The notes: generated by a model not told the origin, from the letters alone. DNA of 64,000 nt from Adenophora triphylla var. japonica (GCA_022495995.1 JAFEMH010002562.1:62001-126000), one strand, 5' to 3'; shown: positions 45,554 through 57,809, numbered from the stretch's first letter. Numbers and translations are program-made.

Positions 45554-48061
45554 TTAAAACCCTAATCCTCTCCTTGTTTTCTTGGCTGGAACCACGCCTT
45601 TTTCTTTTACGTTATCTGGTTCATGTGACTCCGCAACTTGCCCAGATGTCTGCTCACTGAAGTTGCAATGAAGTGAGTCAGTATATAAATATAAGAGAAG
45701 AAACAGTAATTTTTTTTACAAAAAAAACATTGTAGTTGTTGCATTTCTGTTAGAAAAATGAATCTTATTTAAACAACATTTCCTTTACAGAAAATAAATT
45801 CAGTAATTAAACTACAATGGAAAAAGCGGACCTTATCTTCAGATTGTTCCTTTTCTCACCAGCAGCTGGGGTTTTAACAGAAATGTCAATTGTATTGGGT
45901 TGGTTAACAATATTACATTCCTGGAAAATAAAAAAAAATAAAAAAAGATTGTAATATATTCATTATATTTTATAACAGACTAAGACCAAAATGTCCTGCA
46001 AATTAACTCAGTATTACCTCATCAACATCTGGAGCACGGATATCACTTTCAAACAAAACTCTTTTAACTGTGAAACACTCGTAATTGGTGCCTCTACTGC
46101 GCTCATTAAACTCAAGTTGAAACACATTACATTTACCAATTATTTTATGCAGCTGTCTAGGCAAGGGTTCTGCATACCCTTCCTACAGTTACAATCATTA
46201 AGAATTTAGTTACAAAGGGGAAAAAAAAGGTGGGGGGAACATATATTATATTGAAAATTATTCAAAGTTACCTCTTCCACTATATGTGAAAATTTGAGGC
46301 CTTTATGTTTAATAACTTCTCTAGGCTATTATCAAACATAACACACCTCTATGAGCCAGTCCCATCATGTAACTCTGCCTCCACCCTATACCTTAAGACA
46401 TAAAAACTTAATCAAAAATTGATAATATAAACCAAGAAAATAATGGAATTAAATGAATGTAAACAGTTCGGCTGATACCTTATAACTGGATACATTTCAT
46501 ACTTCTCATATCCATTACAGAATAACTTGACATCCTTAGGTAGAACTTTTTTCTTACAAATACTACTTGAACAGGAGTTGTATTTCCAACCATTTGTTTC
46601 CTCAATGGTTGAGACACTGGCATAAACATACAACAGGCTCTTCTGCAATTTAATTAAAGAAAAAACAAAATTATCTCCTCACTCAGAACCATTCGTAAAT
46701 TTTGCATTAAACATAAAGTATTGTTTGGATTTAGATCAATTCTTACCATCTTCTCACACCGTAAAAGAAGCTCATTCGCATCCCGGATAAGCATTTTATT
46801 TTTTTCATATTCCTCCTTTGCAATAAAAGTAGGATACATAGGTATGGTTCCTATTTCATTGCCAGCTTCGATTGTTCCAATCCTATATAAATTAGAGGGA
46901 GTAAGTGTAGAAAGTGATTTGAGGGGAAAAGGGTTATTAAAAAAGGATAATTTTTTGAATGACTTACTTTTTTATAAAGTCATCAATCGAAGGTATTTCA
47001 TTGTCATTGTGAAATGTTGTTGCGCTGCTCGAAGACACACTGAGATTACCTACGCAATTACATTTTAGAAAATAGAATTACATATGAATGTTTAGAAATT
47101 TACGAAAATCAAATTCACATTAATTAATTATTAGATGTACACACCATTAGACTCGGGCTTCGCGATAACTGAAGATATAATCCATACACGTTGCATGCTT
47201 GTAGCAAGACTCTTACCCTTTTCAATAACCTCATCTCCCCAAAGAATAATTCTCAATTTATTCTCACTGCAGATTTACTATGATTTAGTAAATTATAATC
47301 AAAGTCAAATCAAATGCAAATTAATATAAATCAATACAAACCTTGCATCTTGAATATTAATATATTGCATAGAAACCTGTTGTAAGTTGCTCATGCGATG
47401 ACCAATAGCCGACACACCACGTACATATCCAATGACATCTTTACAGACTAAAGTTAATTGTACAATTCAAATTCATTCAAACAAATAGGAAAAAGAAAAG
47501 ATAACATTGAACAAACACTTGCAACAAAGATTCTTCCTGTCATCACTGATTTCCAAAAGCCTTTCATAGGGTATAACGTTGAAACTATGCCTAGGAATCT
47601 TCGGAATACCCTTAACAATCTCTTCTACGATAGTGGAGGCATCAAACAAAATACAGAGGTCACAATGTACTATGCGAAAAGCTGGTTTACTATACTCAAC
47701 TGTAAAATTCTTAACGGTATAGCAAGATCCTTCTTCAAATAAACCTTCAAAATCAGGAACAAATTTACTTCTGATGCAACAATGTATAGAGTCAGCCTGT
47801 AAGAGAGAAAAAATGACAATTAACATGAGATTTATTACTGTGTATTTCTTCCTCATTCAGTTTTAAATTAAAATAAATTGTAGTTTTATTATTTACATGT
47901 TCATCAATAGCTAAAAGATCCATACTGATCAATTCACGAAACTTCTTCGTATTATAGGACTTCCATATGCGAGAGACACGTATAAGGAATTTTTTTTCAC
48001 AACGACCTTTCTGAAGCTGTCGGATAAGGACATTTTGTGGAGACGTCTGAAATCTTATAGC
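45554..48061 (-). CDS. RPA70-like protein of Helitron 2
   Basis: Multi-exon, right to left. First recognisable exon 48,061-47,890: QNVLIRQLQKGRCEKKFLIR, VSRIWKSYNTKKFRELISMD, LLAIDEH. Second exon (about 47,800-47,500): DSIHCCIRSKFVPDFEGLFE, GSCYTVKNFTVEYSKPAFRI, the first OB fold. Third (about 47,265-47,157): NKLRIILWGDEVIEKGKSLA, second OB fold. Then EIPSIDDFIKK and MYPTFIAKEEYEKNKMLIRD. The C-terminal zinc ribbon is YNSCSSSICKKKVLPKDVKL, FCNGYEKYEMYPVIRYQ; its last Cys pair appears weakened (C-N-G-Y). The tail SEQTSGQVAESHEPDN to TRRGLGF ends at TAA 45,554-45,556. It is diverged from the Helitron 1 copy. The start exon is not found, and several junctions are inferred, not proven. Confidence 0.75.
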
Positions 48062-48934
48062 TGCATGAAAATAGAATGAAATTGTAAGTTTTCACTTTCT
48101 GTAAGAAACAAATACATTGTATAGTTGCAATATCTTTATCTAAATGAATGCTTAAGACTATTGTGATATAATTATAGGATTTCTATGCTTGAAAAGAAAT
48201 TTGCAGTCACCAGTTATTCCCAGGGAGAATTCAAATAATACCTGAGTTGTGTTATTCCTTGCAGATGTGAATATGACACTAAAAACTGGATAATTACATG
48301 AGTATTTAAAGTATAAGATAATTAAAAGCTTAGTTCAGTTGAGAATACATGCGGTTGTGTCTTTTGAGAATTTGTTTCTTCAGTTTCTATTAAAATCGAG
48401 GTTTTCCTACTTAATGATCAGCCTATACCAGGTATATTGACCTATTATAGTTTTCTAGTTCAAATAGCTATTGCTTCTCAGTGAGTTCTTTTCTTTGAAG
48501 TAGAATACATTATAAGTAGTCAATATAATGTTCTTATTCTAATGGTACATATACAATGTACATGTGATTATTAGATGAGTATATACATTGCACTTAATAC
48601 CAACTGTTATGTAACTTTAGTATGTTAAGGAGATAATGTAAATACACAATGTACTTTGCAGATACATAGTTGTGAAGTATACATTCATCTAGTATTGAAA
48701 GCAAGTATATTTACCCTTATAATTGTATTATATTGCATTAATTTATAACCTTTACCTATTCATATACCTTATCTTATTACCTATGTCTTACAATGAATTA
48801 CCAGGAGCACAAAGGTCATGAAATCTTCAATTCCCGACTGACGTGGATGCTTGAGAGGCTAGAGAAACCAAAAACCTTGCGAGGTGGCACAACCCTAGGC
48901 GTTTTCGCCTACTTTCATATACTAGAAGTATGGA
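48062..48934 (-). promoter_or_regulatory. Helitron 2 5' region and RPA promoter
   Basis: AT-rich leader between the element's 5' TC end and the RPA gene. A donor-like site (aactcag|gtatta, about 48,240) suggests an untranslated first exon. Near the terminus, the text tgagaggctagagaaacc and ccaaaaaccttgcg is a GC-richer block typical of Helitron subterminal DNA. The 60-codon ORF at 48,793 lies in it and is not a gene. Confidence 0.45.
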
Positions 48935-48994
48935 TTTCACACATACGTTTGAATATCATCTATTTACAAATTTAGTAATTGTGTACTTGTGTAG

Positions 48995-50661
48995 GCTTAA
49001 CTTTGAGTGATTCTCAATTGAAGAACTATACTCTCGCAGAAATTGAGAAGATATTAAAAATTCAAGGTCGTAGTTTACAAGAGTTTACGCCTACGCCTTA
49101 TCCTGAACCTGAGTATTTGGAGGTTAACCCAAATAGATTGATTCATGATGAAATGTGCTATGATCGGGAGAGTTTGGCAAATGATTTTAATGATTTGGTG
49201 GGTAAATTAAATGATGATCAAAAGAATGTGTTTGATGTTATAGTCGAATCGTGTTTTTCTGAGCTAGGACGGATGTTCTTTGTCTACGGTTATGGTGGAA
49301 GCGGAAAAACATATGTTTGGCGTACTCTTTCAGCATTTTTGAGATCAAAAGGTCATATTGTACTAAATGTTGCTTCAAGTGGCATTGCCTCATTGCTATT
49401 GCCTGGGGGAAGAACAACACATTCTCGATTTGCTATTCCATTTACGTTAAATGAAGATTCAGTGTGTAATATTCGACAAGGTAGTCCTTTAGCTGAGTTG
49501 ATTATAAAGGCTAAGTTGATAATTTGGGATGAGGCACCTATGATGCATAAACATTGTTTTGAAGCATTAGATCGGAGTATGAGGGACATAATGAGGATAA
49601 GTGACCTGAGAAGGGATGCATTGCCATTTGGAGGAAAAACAATTATTTTTGGTGGGGATTTCAGACAAATTTTGCCTGTTATTCCGAAGAGAAGTAGGCC
49701 TGATATTGTAAATGCTTCTATTAATTCTTCTTATTTATGGCAGCATTGCACTGTGTTAAGATTATCAAAAAATATGAGGTTGTAAGGGTTGGATAATAGT
49801 TCTAATTCGGAGGGTGTGAGACAATTTGCTGATTGGATTGCTGAAATTGGGGATGGAAAGGTGAGTGAGCCAAATGATGGGGTTGCTATTATTGATATTC
49901 CAATTAAGTTTACTATTGAGGAGTTCAACGACCCAATCTCTGGTATAGTTGAGAGTATATATGGTGAGTATTTAAATGGAAGAAATGATGTTGCTTATTT
50001 GGAAGAGCGTGCAATTTTGGCACCAACTTTGGATGTAGTTAACTATGTTAATGATTATATGGTGTCAATCAATCATTCGACTTCCAGAATTTATTTCAGT
50101 TCTGATGTCGCATCACATTCTGACGTAAATGCCGACTTCCTGAGCAACTTACACACTTCAGAATTTATGAACAGCATATCAATTTCTGGTTTACCAAATC
50201 ATACGTTAAATTTGAAAGTTGGAACACCAGTAATGTTGCTTCGCAATATTGATCCGTCCTTGGGATTATGCAACGGAACACGCCTGATACTCACAAGACT
50301 TGGCAATCATGTGTTGGAGGGAGAGATACTCTCTACACGTAACATTGGAAAAAGAGTCCTCATTCCAAGAATGTCTCTAACCCCGTCTGACGCAAGAATT
50401 CCTTTTCGATTTGAAAGAAGACAAATTTCGTTAATGGTTTCATACGCTATGACTATTAACAAGAGTCAGGGCCAGTCATTATCCGTAGTTGGTCTACTTT
50501 TGAAGAAGCCAGAATTTTCTCATGGCCAACTGTATGTCGCATTATTAAGAGTTACGAATCCCGGAGGTCTAAAAGTCTTGATATTTAATGAAGATCGTTC
50601 ATCCTCATCTGATAGTTGTACTACAAATGTGGTTTTCAAAGAAGTATTCAATAATATTTAA
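48995..50661 (+). pseudogene. Helitron 1 Rep/helicase, piece 3: SF1 Pif1-like helicase
   Basis: After an acceptor (tgtgtag, 48,994): LTLSDSQLKNYTLAEIEKIL, then FFVYGYGGSGKTYVWRTL (Walker A intact), [39 protein letters not shown] (Walker B) and FGGKTIIFGGDFRQILPVIP. A TAA at 49,783-49,785 breaks the frame after LSKNMRL. The rest is open: GTPVMLLRNIDPSLGLCNGT, YAMTINKSQGQSL (motif V/VI) and HGQLYVALLRVTNPGGL, ending TAA at 50,659. Apart from that one nonsense codon the helicase is well preserved. Confidence 0.92.
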
Positions 50662-50794
50662 TTTCAGTTTCTCAAATACTTTTATGTAATATATATCCAC
50701 TTCTCACTATAACTACGGTCAGATTTCTTAGAATGTTTATGTCGTACTCCTATCAAATTTTTATAAAAATATTTCCAAATTTCGTAATAATCTC

Positions 50795-50822
50795 ACCGTG
50801 CATCACACGGGTGTATCACTAG
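50795..50822 (+). promoter_or_regulatory. Helitron 1 3' terminus: hairpin and CTAG
   Basis: ccgtg-catca-cacgg stem-loop, then gtgtatcactag. It has the same architecture as the Helitron 2 terminus with different bases, so the two Helitrons are related but separate families. Confidence 0.85.
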
Positions 50823-51027
50823 TGCATTTTCAAATGAATATATAAATCATAATAGGAAGATAAATGATTAGTTTTATTCATAATCACATTTTATCACTTA
50901 TTGAATGGTGACTTATACCTTTAGATATTGCTAAATTTGGTATTAAAGTTTACAATATACTTCTTTCACTTTAATTCTTTCAAAATTTGTAGCTTTGTCG
51001 ATGTTCATCGGTGTTATTAATTCAAAA
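50823..51027. other. Short host or older-repeat segment
   Basis: AT-rich, between the Helitron 1 end and the Tork-like LTR. No feature seen. Confidence 0.5.
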
Positions 51028-51519
51028 TGTTGAGTTTAATGTCATCTAACTTGGTAACAACTTAGAATTTTGGGGCGATCGCGCCCTATGAAGTGGCGAT
51101 CACGCGATGCCTATTTGGGCGGACGGGGCGATCGTGCCCTAGTGCGGATTGTGCCTGATCAACGGCAGATTTGTTGCAAGACTCTAAAACCTTGCAGGAT
51201 TAGAAATAGGCAGTATAAATAAGTCATATTCCCTAGCAGTTTTAGATGTTATAATTTCTATTGTGATAGAGATTAATAACTCTAGATGTTCCAAGAGTTT
51301 TGTTTTCTCTCTGTTTCTCTAGATATAGGGTTTGCATAGTTGTCAATTCTTGTGATCAAGAAGTTCGTGCATTAGATTAGAGATTGTATTCGGTGATTGC
51401 CAGTTGATAATAATATTATTTCCCTCTGCCCGTGGACGTAGCCAAGTTGGTGAATCACGTATATCGCTGTGTTGTTTGATTGATTTATTTTCTATCTTCT
51501 ATATAGATCTGTTATAACA
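51028..51519 (+). repeat. 5' LTR of the Tork-like element (about 492 bp)
   Basis: Starts tgttgagtttaatg and ends gttataaca, directly before aac and the primer-binding site. It contains three copies of a GC-rich motif (ggggcgatcgcgccct-like) at 51,074-51,140. A TATA-like agtataaata (about 51,211) is present. No second LTR in the window. Confidence 0.75.
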
Positions 51520-51522
51520 AAC

Positions 51523-51534
51523 TGGTATCAGAGT
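51523..51534 (+). promoter_or_regulatory. Primer-binding site (initiator tRNA-Met type)
   Basis: tggtatcagagt matches the plant Copia consensus. Confidence 0.92.
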
Positions 51535-51578
51535 CGGTCAGGTTGATAAAGGTATAGGGTGTTCCGCTGCAGAAGAAG

Positions 51579-52487
51579 ATGGGATCAGGAATCGAATCAC
51601 CAGTTGACAAGTTCAATGGGAAGAATAGTTTTTCTCTTTGGCAGATTAAGATGAAGGCCTTATTGAGAGACAAGGATTTGTGGGTTCCGGTAGTTGCTGC
51701 AATCAGGAATCGTCAGGATTCAAAGGGCAAAGCGGTAGCAGGTTCCATATATGCTGTAGCGGCTGCAACGGCAGATGGTTCGAGGAAGACAGTTGAGAAG
51801 GAAGAAGCAGATATGATCGCGCTAGATGAGAGGGCCCACTCTAAAATCATCAGGTGCCTAGATGATGATGTTCTGGCGGATATTGCAGATACTGATTCCA
51901 GAGGTGCTATGTGGCTTGTGTTGGAAGATATGTATCTGACACGATCATTGACCAACAAGTTGTATCTGAAACAGAAGCTGTATTCTCTCCGAATGATGGA
52001 AGTTATGACCATTAGGGATCATATAGATCGGTTTACATCTTTATTACTTGAGCTGCGTAATATTGATGTTAAAGTTGAAGATGAGGATGCTGCTTATGTT
52101 GTGTGTTTCCTTACCACTATCATATGAGGGATTTATGGATTCCTGCATTAATGGTAAGGATATGGTTACTTTGGAAGAGGTTAAAAATTATCTCAAAATC
52201 AGAGATCTGCACCGTAAGGCGAGCAGTTTATCTACAGAATCTTAGTCAGCAGGGTTGGTTATAAAAGGCAATAGGGGCCAACGTAGGAGAAATGAGGGTT
52301 CTTCTAAAAAGGTTCCAAGACCTGGAGACATATGTACTTACTGCAAAGAAAAGGGGCATTGGAAACGTAAATATCCCAAGTTGAATAAAAGAAAGCAATC
52401 TGGGTCTACTGCAGCTATGGCAGAAGACGATGGGGAGGACTATGCCCTAGTAACCGAAGAAGACAAAGGTATGAAAGAATAATGGAT
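51579..52487 (+). pseudogene. Tork-like gag
   Basis: MGSGIESPVDKFNGKNSFSL, then WQIKMKALLRDKDLW, KIIRCLDDDVLADIADTDSR, LTNKLYLKQKLYSLRMMEVM and HIDRFTSLLLELRNIDVKV: a typical Copia gag (UBN2-type). The frame shifts near 52,105. The zinc knuckle at about 52,335 is CTYCKEKGHWKRKYPKL, where the fourth ligand, normally Cys, is Tyr. One stop (TAG, about 52,245) and the frameshift make it non-functional. Confidence 0.88.
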
Positions 52488-52835
52488 TCTTGATTCTGGG
52501 GCTTCTTATCACATGTGTTCGCGAAGTGAATGGTTTGCAACGTACGAAGAGATGGAAGGGGGTGATATTTATATTGCTAACAGTTTTGTCTGCAAGGTAG
52601 TTGGCATGGGTTCCATCAGGGTGCGTACTTTGGGTGGTAAGTTTTGAATATTGAACAAGGTCAGACATGTTTCTGAAGTAACGAAGAATCTGATATCGCT
52701 TAGTCGGCTAGACAAGATGAGATAAAGTTTTAAAGGTGAAGGTGGAGCAGTAAATGTCTGCAGGGGTTCGAATGTAATTCTGAAAGGGATAAAACAAGGT
52801 TCCTTGTACGTCCTCCAAGGATCTACGTTTTAGGG
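52488..52835 (+). pseudogene. Tork-like protease fragment
   Basis: WILDSGASYHMCSRSEWF carries the retropepsin DSGA active site and the following His. Then VRHVSEVTKNLISLSRLDKM and ILKGIKQGSLYVLQGS. Stops occur at about 52,645 and 52,724. Integrase does not follow. Confidence 0.85.
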
Positions 52836-52869
52836 ATTCGGTGTCAAGCATCGTAAAATAGAGGGTATA

Positions 52870-53970
52870 GTAGAGACACTGTTGTTTTAAAACCTAACGG
52901 TTCTTTTTATACCGCAAGTGCACGGGTTATTAATAATATAGCAAAGGCAAATGTCGGTCGATCCCACGAAGACAAGGTTTATATATACGATATTTGTTTT
53001 TATGTAAAATAAATAAATAAATAAAATATGATTGGGGTAGATTTATTGTTTATGAAAATACTAGAAGCAAACACAAGAGTACTCTAACTTAGATTTAAAA
53101 CTCTTATAATAAGAACATTCTCGGGATTGGAAATCGAACAATATGCAGTCAACAAATAAATCAAGTTCATAAATATATAATTCAATTCATAAATCAAGGA
53201 TGATACGCTAAGTTGTGCTAACTACTCATGTCCAAGACCCAGCACATGTATTTTAAGACTAACACGGCTATCTCTCGAGGGTTCCGTCATTAGCCAAAAT
53301 CCATTAAGTTTATGTTATTCTCACTTATTTTCCACTGAAGGATCATCCCTAGGCCATTAAACTACTCTCGTGATTAATGGAGCCCATTTAAATTTATATA
53401 GTTCCGCTAATAAAGATTCTTCAACGAGATCCTTCTTTTGATTAACTAAGATTCTTACGAAATATGGTCAACTTCATATTTGCAGGCGTGACAAAATGAT
53501 ATAAAAGAATTGATTATGAAATGATAAAATAGACTTTTGAACTTGATTAATAAGGGTGACTACATTATGCTGAGTTTCCAACCCCAAGATATGGAGGATT
53601 ACTCACTAGCAATGATTATTGCAAGCATGAAGGAATGATAAAATAAAATAGAGATATAAATAGGAATAGAGAAACTTATGCTTGCAATTGTAGAAGACCA
53701 AGGCTGGAAATAAAACCTCAATATTATATTGCTCTTTCAATCTTCAAGGACGTACGAGAATTCTAAGAACAATGGACGATTCTCGAAGAATTATGTATAA
53801 ATATATTTCTAGAGTATTTCACTATGAATTCTAGGCATTTTCTGATCCTTACGGATGTTTTTTGATCCGTTTCTGGATGATCAAAATCTGATGGAAAACG
53901 TCATTTATATAGGCATTTTGGTGAAGGGTTGGATTTTTTAAAGAGGCACCCTTTTGATTGATCAGTGATG
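52870..53970 (-). repeat. LTR-like fragment, probably of a Ty3 (Athila-like) family
   Basis: Starts tataccgcaagtgcacggg, then 'gtcggtcgatcccacgaag'. On the minus strand this is the LTR-end context seen in many plant Ty3 elements (gggatcgacc...gtgcacttgcgg). The rest is AT-rich with no ORF. The class is inferred from motif resemblance only. Confidence 0.4.
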
Positions 53971-55005
53971 GATAAAACTCCTCTTGTACTAAAAATATCT
54001 AGCAAGTGTACTAGCTACCATTGTAGTAGTATGCACAAGCAAGGGTCGAATCCACAGAGATTTGTGTGTTGAACAAATTGGTTTAATTAGTGTGAAAAGT
54101 AACAAAGGAAAAGGGGGGTTTTATTTTTTTTTGAATTATTAAACTAAGAAAACAAAATAAATAAATTAAAGATATCAAGAGACAAGGGATTCATGGATTG
54201 TGGATCATAACAATTATCATTTTATGCTTTTTATTTCATGTAAAAATAATTCAATCTCATTCTTGGGTTCGTTCACAAAAACCTAGGGTTAAGATGTTCA
54301 TATATTTCGGTAGGTCAATAAGAACATTAGAACCCTAATAACTCTATCTCGTTTATATATTCTGGTAGGTCAATATAAACATTCAAGAATTTCAATTAAA
54401 AACTTAAGAACAATGGAACCTAGATTCGTTTGATTTCCGGTAGGTCCTCAATTGAATCTATTCTTCTCAACAATGGTCAAATTACAAATCATCCACGCAA
54501 GTGAAATGGTTTGTATCCAAATAAATTCAAGAGGTCAAAAGTATATTCCGCAAGGTCAATACAATTGATCTCAAGAACAATAATTAAAACCGTTGAAAAG
54601 AACAAGAACGAAAGAGGGATAGGAAGAATTAAAATCCTAGCATAAAGATCAAATTGTTACTTACCTCAATCTATGAATCAAATAAATTAGCCTTGAATGG
54701 CCATTAAAATAAATTAACCTTGAATCTTCAAAATAAAATAAAAATCTAAACTATGATAAAGGGGAAAAATATAGAGAGAGAATGATAAAAATCAAAGATT
54801 CAAAAAGATTCCAAAGATAATACAAAAACTAGTCTAGGGTTCTTTTTATAGGAGGAGGGAGGTGAAAATCCTTTTTGAAAACAAATTCTGATCAAAATCC
54901 TAGTCAAAATAGAAATTCTCCCGAAATCCGTCACTGATTCTGTGAAAATCTGTTGAAAATCACGTTTTTATTATTTGTGACGGACTGAATTCCATCACAA
55001 TTCCT

Positions 55006-55225
55006 TGGTCGGCGGTCGCCCATTCCATCCTCAGCGAACGCCCAATTGTACAGCAACTTCTCTCGGCCAACCATGACTTTCAGCGGCCGCCCATTTGCCA
55101 TTCAGGACCACCCATTTTCCTTGGCCCAGTACCCTTCATCCTTGGCCCAGCAAATGCCTTGGCCCAGCTCCCAGGTCTCGGCCAGCAGCTTCAAGTTTGG
55201 CCGGCCACAGCATGCCTTGGCCCAG
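55006..55225. repeat. GC-rich cluster with reiterated cttggcccag
   Basis: cttggcccag occurs four times (about 55,120-55,222), with cggccgccc and ggccggcc variants beside it, in an otherwise AT-rich LTR. Confidence 0.85.
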
Positions 55226-55687
55226 CACCCATTTAGCATTTTGTCCCTTTTTTTATTCGGTTTGTCTCGCAATTGCACAGTCGCACTTTAATCACTATAA
55301 TTTCAAGTTTTGCACTTTAGTCCTTGACCTTTATATTTTCACTTTGGCCCATGAATTTTATTAAATCAAATTCCTCCAAATTTTCCATATTTCCAGTTTA
55401 GTCCCTAAATTTCCAAGATTTACATTTTGGCCCTTGAACTTTGAAAATACGCTTTTTCTCCTCTTTTTCTGCATTGTTGCACATCAACCCCTGAACTATC
55501 AAAACACTAACAAAATACGTTAAATTCTCAAGGTTTCGAGCATCAAATAAGCTAGGAAATATATTTTTTGGATGGGTAAAACCACATCCATCAATCAGCA
55601 GGTGCTCGATCGAGTCAAGGAAGGTGCTCGGCCGAGCAAGGCCTTTCCAGCAAAACATCTTAATCTGGCCTCTTCTGCTCGGACGAG

Positions 55688-56718
55688 TGTAGACACCCCA
55701 TTCTGAACCAATAATTAAATGATTACACTACTCTTCGTCTCTCTTTTGTGTTTTGATGAAAGCATATTAGTTTCGTCATGTTTCGTTAAGTTTCTAACTA
55801 ACCTTGTTAGTTTTGGACCTAACTGAATAACGGAATAACTGAAGAGGACAGAATGATCAATTGACTAGTTATCCCGCGTGGGATATGCATGTCTCGCGTG
55901 AGACAACCCTTCTGCAGAATGTGCAGATTCACTTCCCTTGTCTATCTCAACCTCCTTTCTTAATAACTCTTCTCCAACCTGGGTCTCTACTGATCTTAGA
56001 GTTCTGTAAGATTCTTTGGGAGGAATCCTAATCCACTTGAGTCTCCTAATCTTGGTGACCAAGTAAATCAACCCCTATAAATACTTGATGACTTTCAATA
56101 TTTCAGACGACGGTCGAACCCCGAAAATTTACTGATTTCTCTCCTTGAAAGATTCCTGCAAATCACTCATAAACATACACCTAAAACTCGTTTATCAACC
56201 TTGTTGATCAACGAACATCGAGGTTCAAGCCTAGAATCAAGGCGAAACTTTGTCCAAATTATTTCTCGTCCGAGGAAGGAGGAGGAAAACACTTAGAACC
56301 ACGTTCTAAACCAAATACTCCCTAGACACAAGGTAAACTCCTATATTTTTACTTTCTCCTTCTCAATTCCTCTAATCGCTTTTACTTTTAGAGTAGTGTA
56401 ATCCTATCAAAAGGGTTAGCCTAGAGTCCTTCAATCCATGGAGGTGATCTCGAAGCATACAACCTGACATTCCTAATTAAGAAATTAATTAGAGTTTTCT
56501 TATTCTTCTTTAATTATTACTTATTTTTTATTGATAATATTCAATTGGCAAGACCGATCTCCGGATTGGGTGGAATGGGTGCTCCTCGACCTTCCCATCC
56601 CATAAATTAACCCCCGAACCTTCGAATCTCTTAAAATTATCAAAAATGTTTTTCTTATTGTTTTCCTAAATAAATAATAAGTGGCGACTCTGTGTTCATT
56701 AAAAATCGCATTGCTACA
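55688..56718 (+). repeat. 5' LTR of the gag-only element
   Basis: Starts tgtagacaccccattctg and ends atcgcattgctaca. It contains a GC-rich palindrome pair (cccgcgtggga, gtctcgcgtgagac) at 55,871-55,905 and a TATA-like tataaatactt at 56,087. Compared with the 3' LTR there are scattered, mainly C/T and A/G, differences. Confidence 0.93.
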
Positions 56719-56741
56719 GTTTGACGACTCTGCTGGGGACA
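56719..56741 (+). promoter_or_regulatory. Primer-binding site region of the gag-only element
   Basis: ttgacgactctgctgggga follows the 5' LTR by one base. It matches the sequence found at this place in many plant Ty3 elements (ttggcgactctgctgggga) with a G-to-A change. Confidence 0.65.
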
Positions 56742-57809
56742 AATAATTAAGTGGGTTAGACTTGCGCACAATTGAGTATTATCAGTTTCAGGCTAGTCTC
56801 GCACGAGACAACCCTTTGTCTCGCGCGAGACAAAGCCTCTGTAATCCATTTCGAAATTGTATTTTATTTAAGCAATGATTATTATATATTTGCGTGAGAT
56901 TGGATTATTTTAATATTTACCGGTCATCGGTTGACTCGGGCTTTATAATTAATTATTTTAATTCTCTCTCTCTCTCTACTCTTTATGTGGAACTACGACG
57001 ACATGAGTTTTCCTAATTTGGAAGAAACGTAGGCAACCACTTGGTGCGGCCATTATCTGTTTTCTTTTAGTTTTCAAAAAATACTTTCTATTTTACTTTA
57101 TCACCTAGAATTGACTCTCACACATGCGCACATCGATATAACTGTCATTGCACAACATACCCTTGATAAACCCAGGACCCACACTAAGGACGAATTACGG
57201 TAATCACCTAATCGCCGGTCTCTCCAAAGTTGGATCATCCCACTTCGTGCTTTCAATCCACCTAGATTGTCAATATCATGAGGAGCCTAGCCGTAAACCC
57301 TGCATTAACCACATATTATGTAGATTTACTTTTTAGGACACTCCGTGACCGGTCGGTTTGATCTTGGAGTCTTTGTAATCCCTTGTCAAGATCGTTTTTT
57401 TTTTGCAATAAGCCATGAAAAAGAAATCAATAAATTGTGGCTTCGGATTTGTCCCTTCGGATTTGCCCCTAAAAAGAAAATTTTCTTACCAAGCTTATTG
57501 CACAAAATTTGATGTTACTTGAGATTACTTCGACCCCTAGGTTCTTAGGTTTGGATTTTGAATGTTAGAAACCCCCAAATCGGATTTTCCGTCCAACCAA
57601 AATTAGGATTAAAATCAGAAAAAATGTGACTTCCAGTGGTGTTGTCTCGCGCAAGACTACTTGTCCCGTACGAGACAAGTGTTCTGTCTTTTCGTGTTTT
57701 GGCCAAAACCTTCAAGCCTTCATACAACCTATTCAGCTGACTTGTTGGAACCCGATCATGGTTTAACACAGTTGCTACACATCAAGGTTCATCGCCAAAG
57801 TTCGACACA
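56742..57809 (+). other. Leader between primer-binding site and gag
   Basis: Holds a 22-bp perfect palindrome centred on tctcgcgcgaga (56,814-56,835) and further degenerate copies at 56,796-56,810, 57,644-57,656 and 57,663-57,677. No ORF supported. Confidence 0.7.

Larger units (their letters stand above)
36757..48934 (-). mobile_element. Helitron 2 (minus strand, 12.2 kb)
   Basis: On the minus strand it starts TCCATACTTCTAGTATATGA (48,934 leftward) and ends with a hairpin (ccccgtgc-gaa-gcacggg), then cttaatcCTAG at 36,757. Flanking bases fit insertion between A and T. It lies 26 bp inside an intron of the Helitron 1 Rep gene, so splicing of Helitron 1 could in principle have survived. It carries its own RPA-like gene, a RepHel gene in the same orientation, and one unrecognised ORF on the opposite strand near its 3' end. 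RepHel is damaged, including at catalytic residues. Confidence 0.85.
5657..50822 (+). mobile_element. Helitron 1 (plus strand), host of all elements between 16 and 49 kb
   Basis: Helitrons move by rolling-circle replication and insert between A and T without a target duplication. The 5' end starts TCTATATATCTATTAAAGGA, preceded by A (5656). The 3' end is CTAG (50819-50822), preceded by a GC hairpin (ccgtg-catca-cacgg) and followed by T. Between them are an RPA70-like gene and a Rep/helicase gene in the same orientation, the usual content of plant Helitrons. The 45.2-kb span includes a MITE, an LINE carrying a Copia element, and a second Helitron. Removing these leaves about 15 kb. The Rep gene carries several nonsense codons, so this copy is probably dead. 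Confidence 0.85.
51028..52860 (+). mobile_element. Tork-like Ty1/copia fragment (5' LTR, gag, protease)
   Basis: 5' LTR, primer-binding site, gag and the start of protease are present. Integrase, RT and the 3' LTR are missing, and the element breaks off near 52,860 against LTR-like DNA of another family. The remainder was probably deleted or displaced by later insertion. Confidence 0.8.

Noticed and set aside
48793..48975. 60-codon ORF at the Helitron 2 5' end
   Set aside because: It crosses the Helitron 2 terminus at 48,934 and has no homology to neighbouring Rep exons.
55046..55364. ORFs over the GC-rich cttggcccag cluster
   Set aside because: Repeat-driven composition, no motif, and they lie in LTR DNA.
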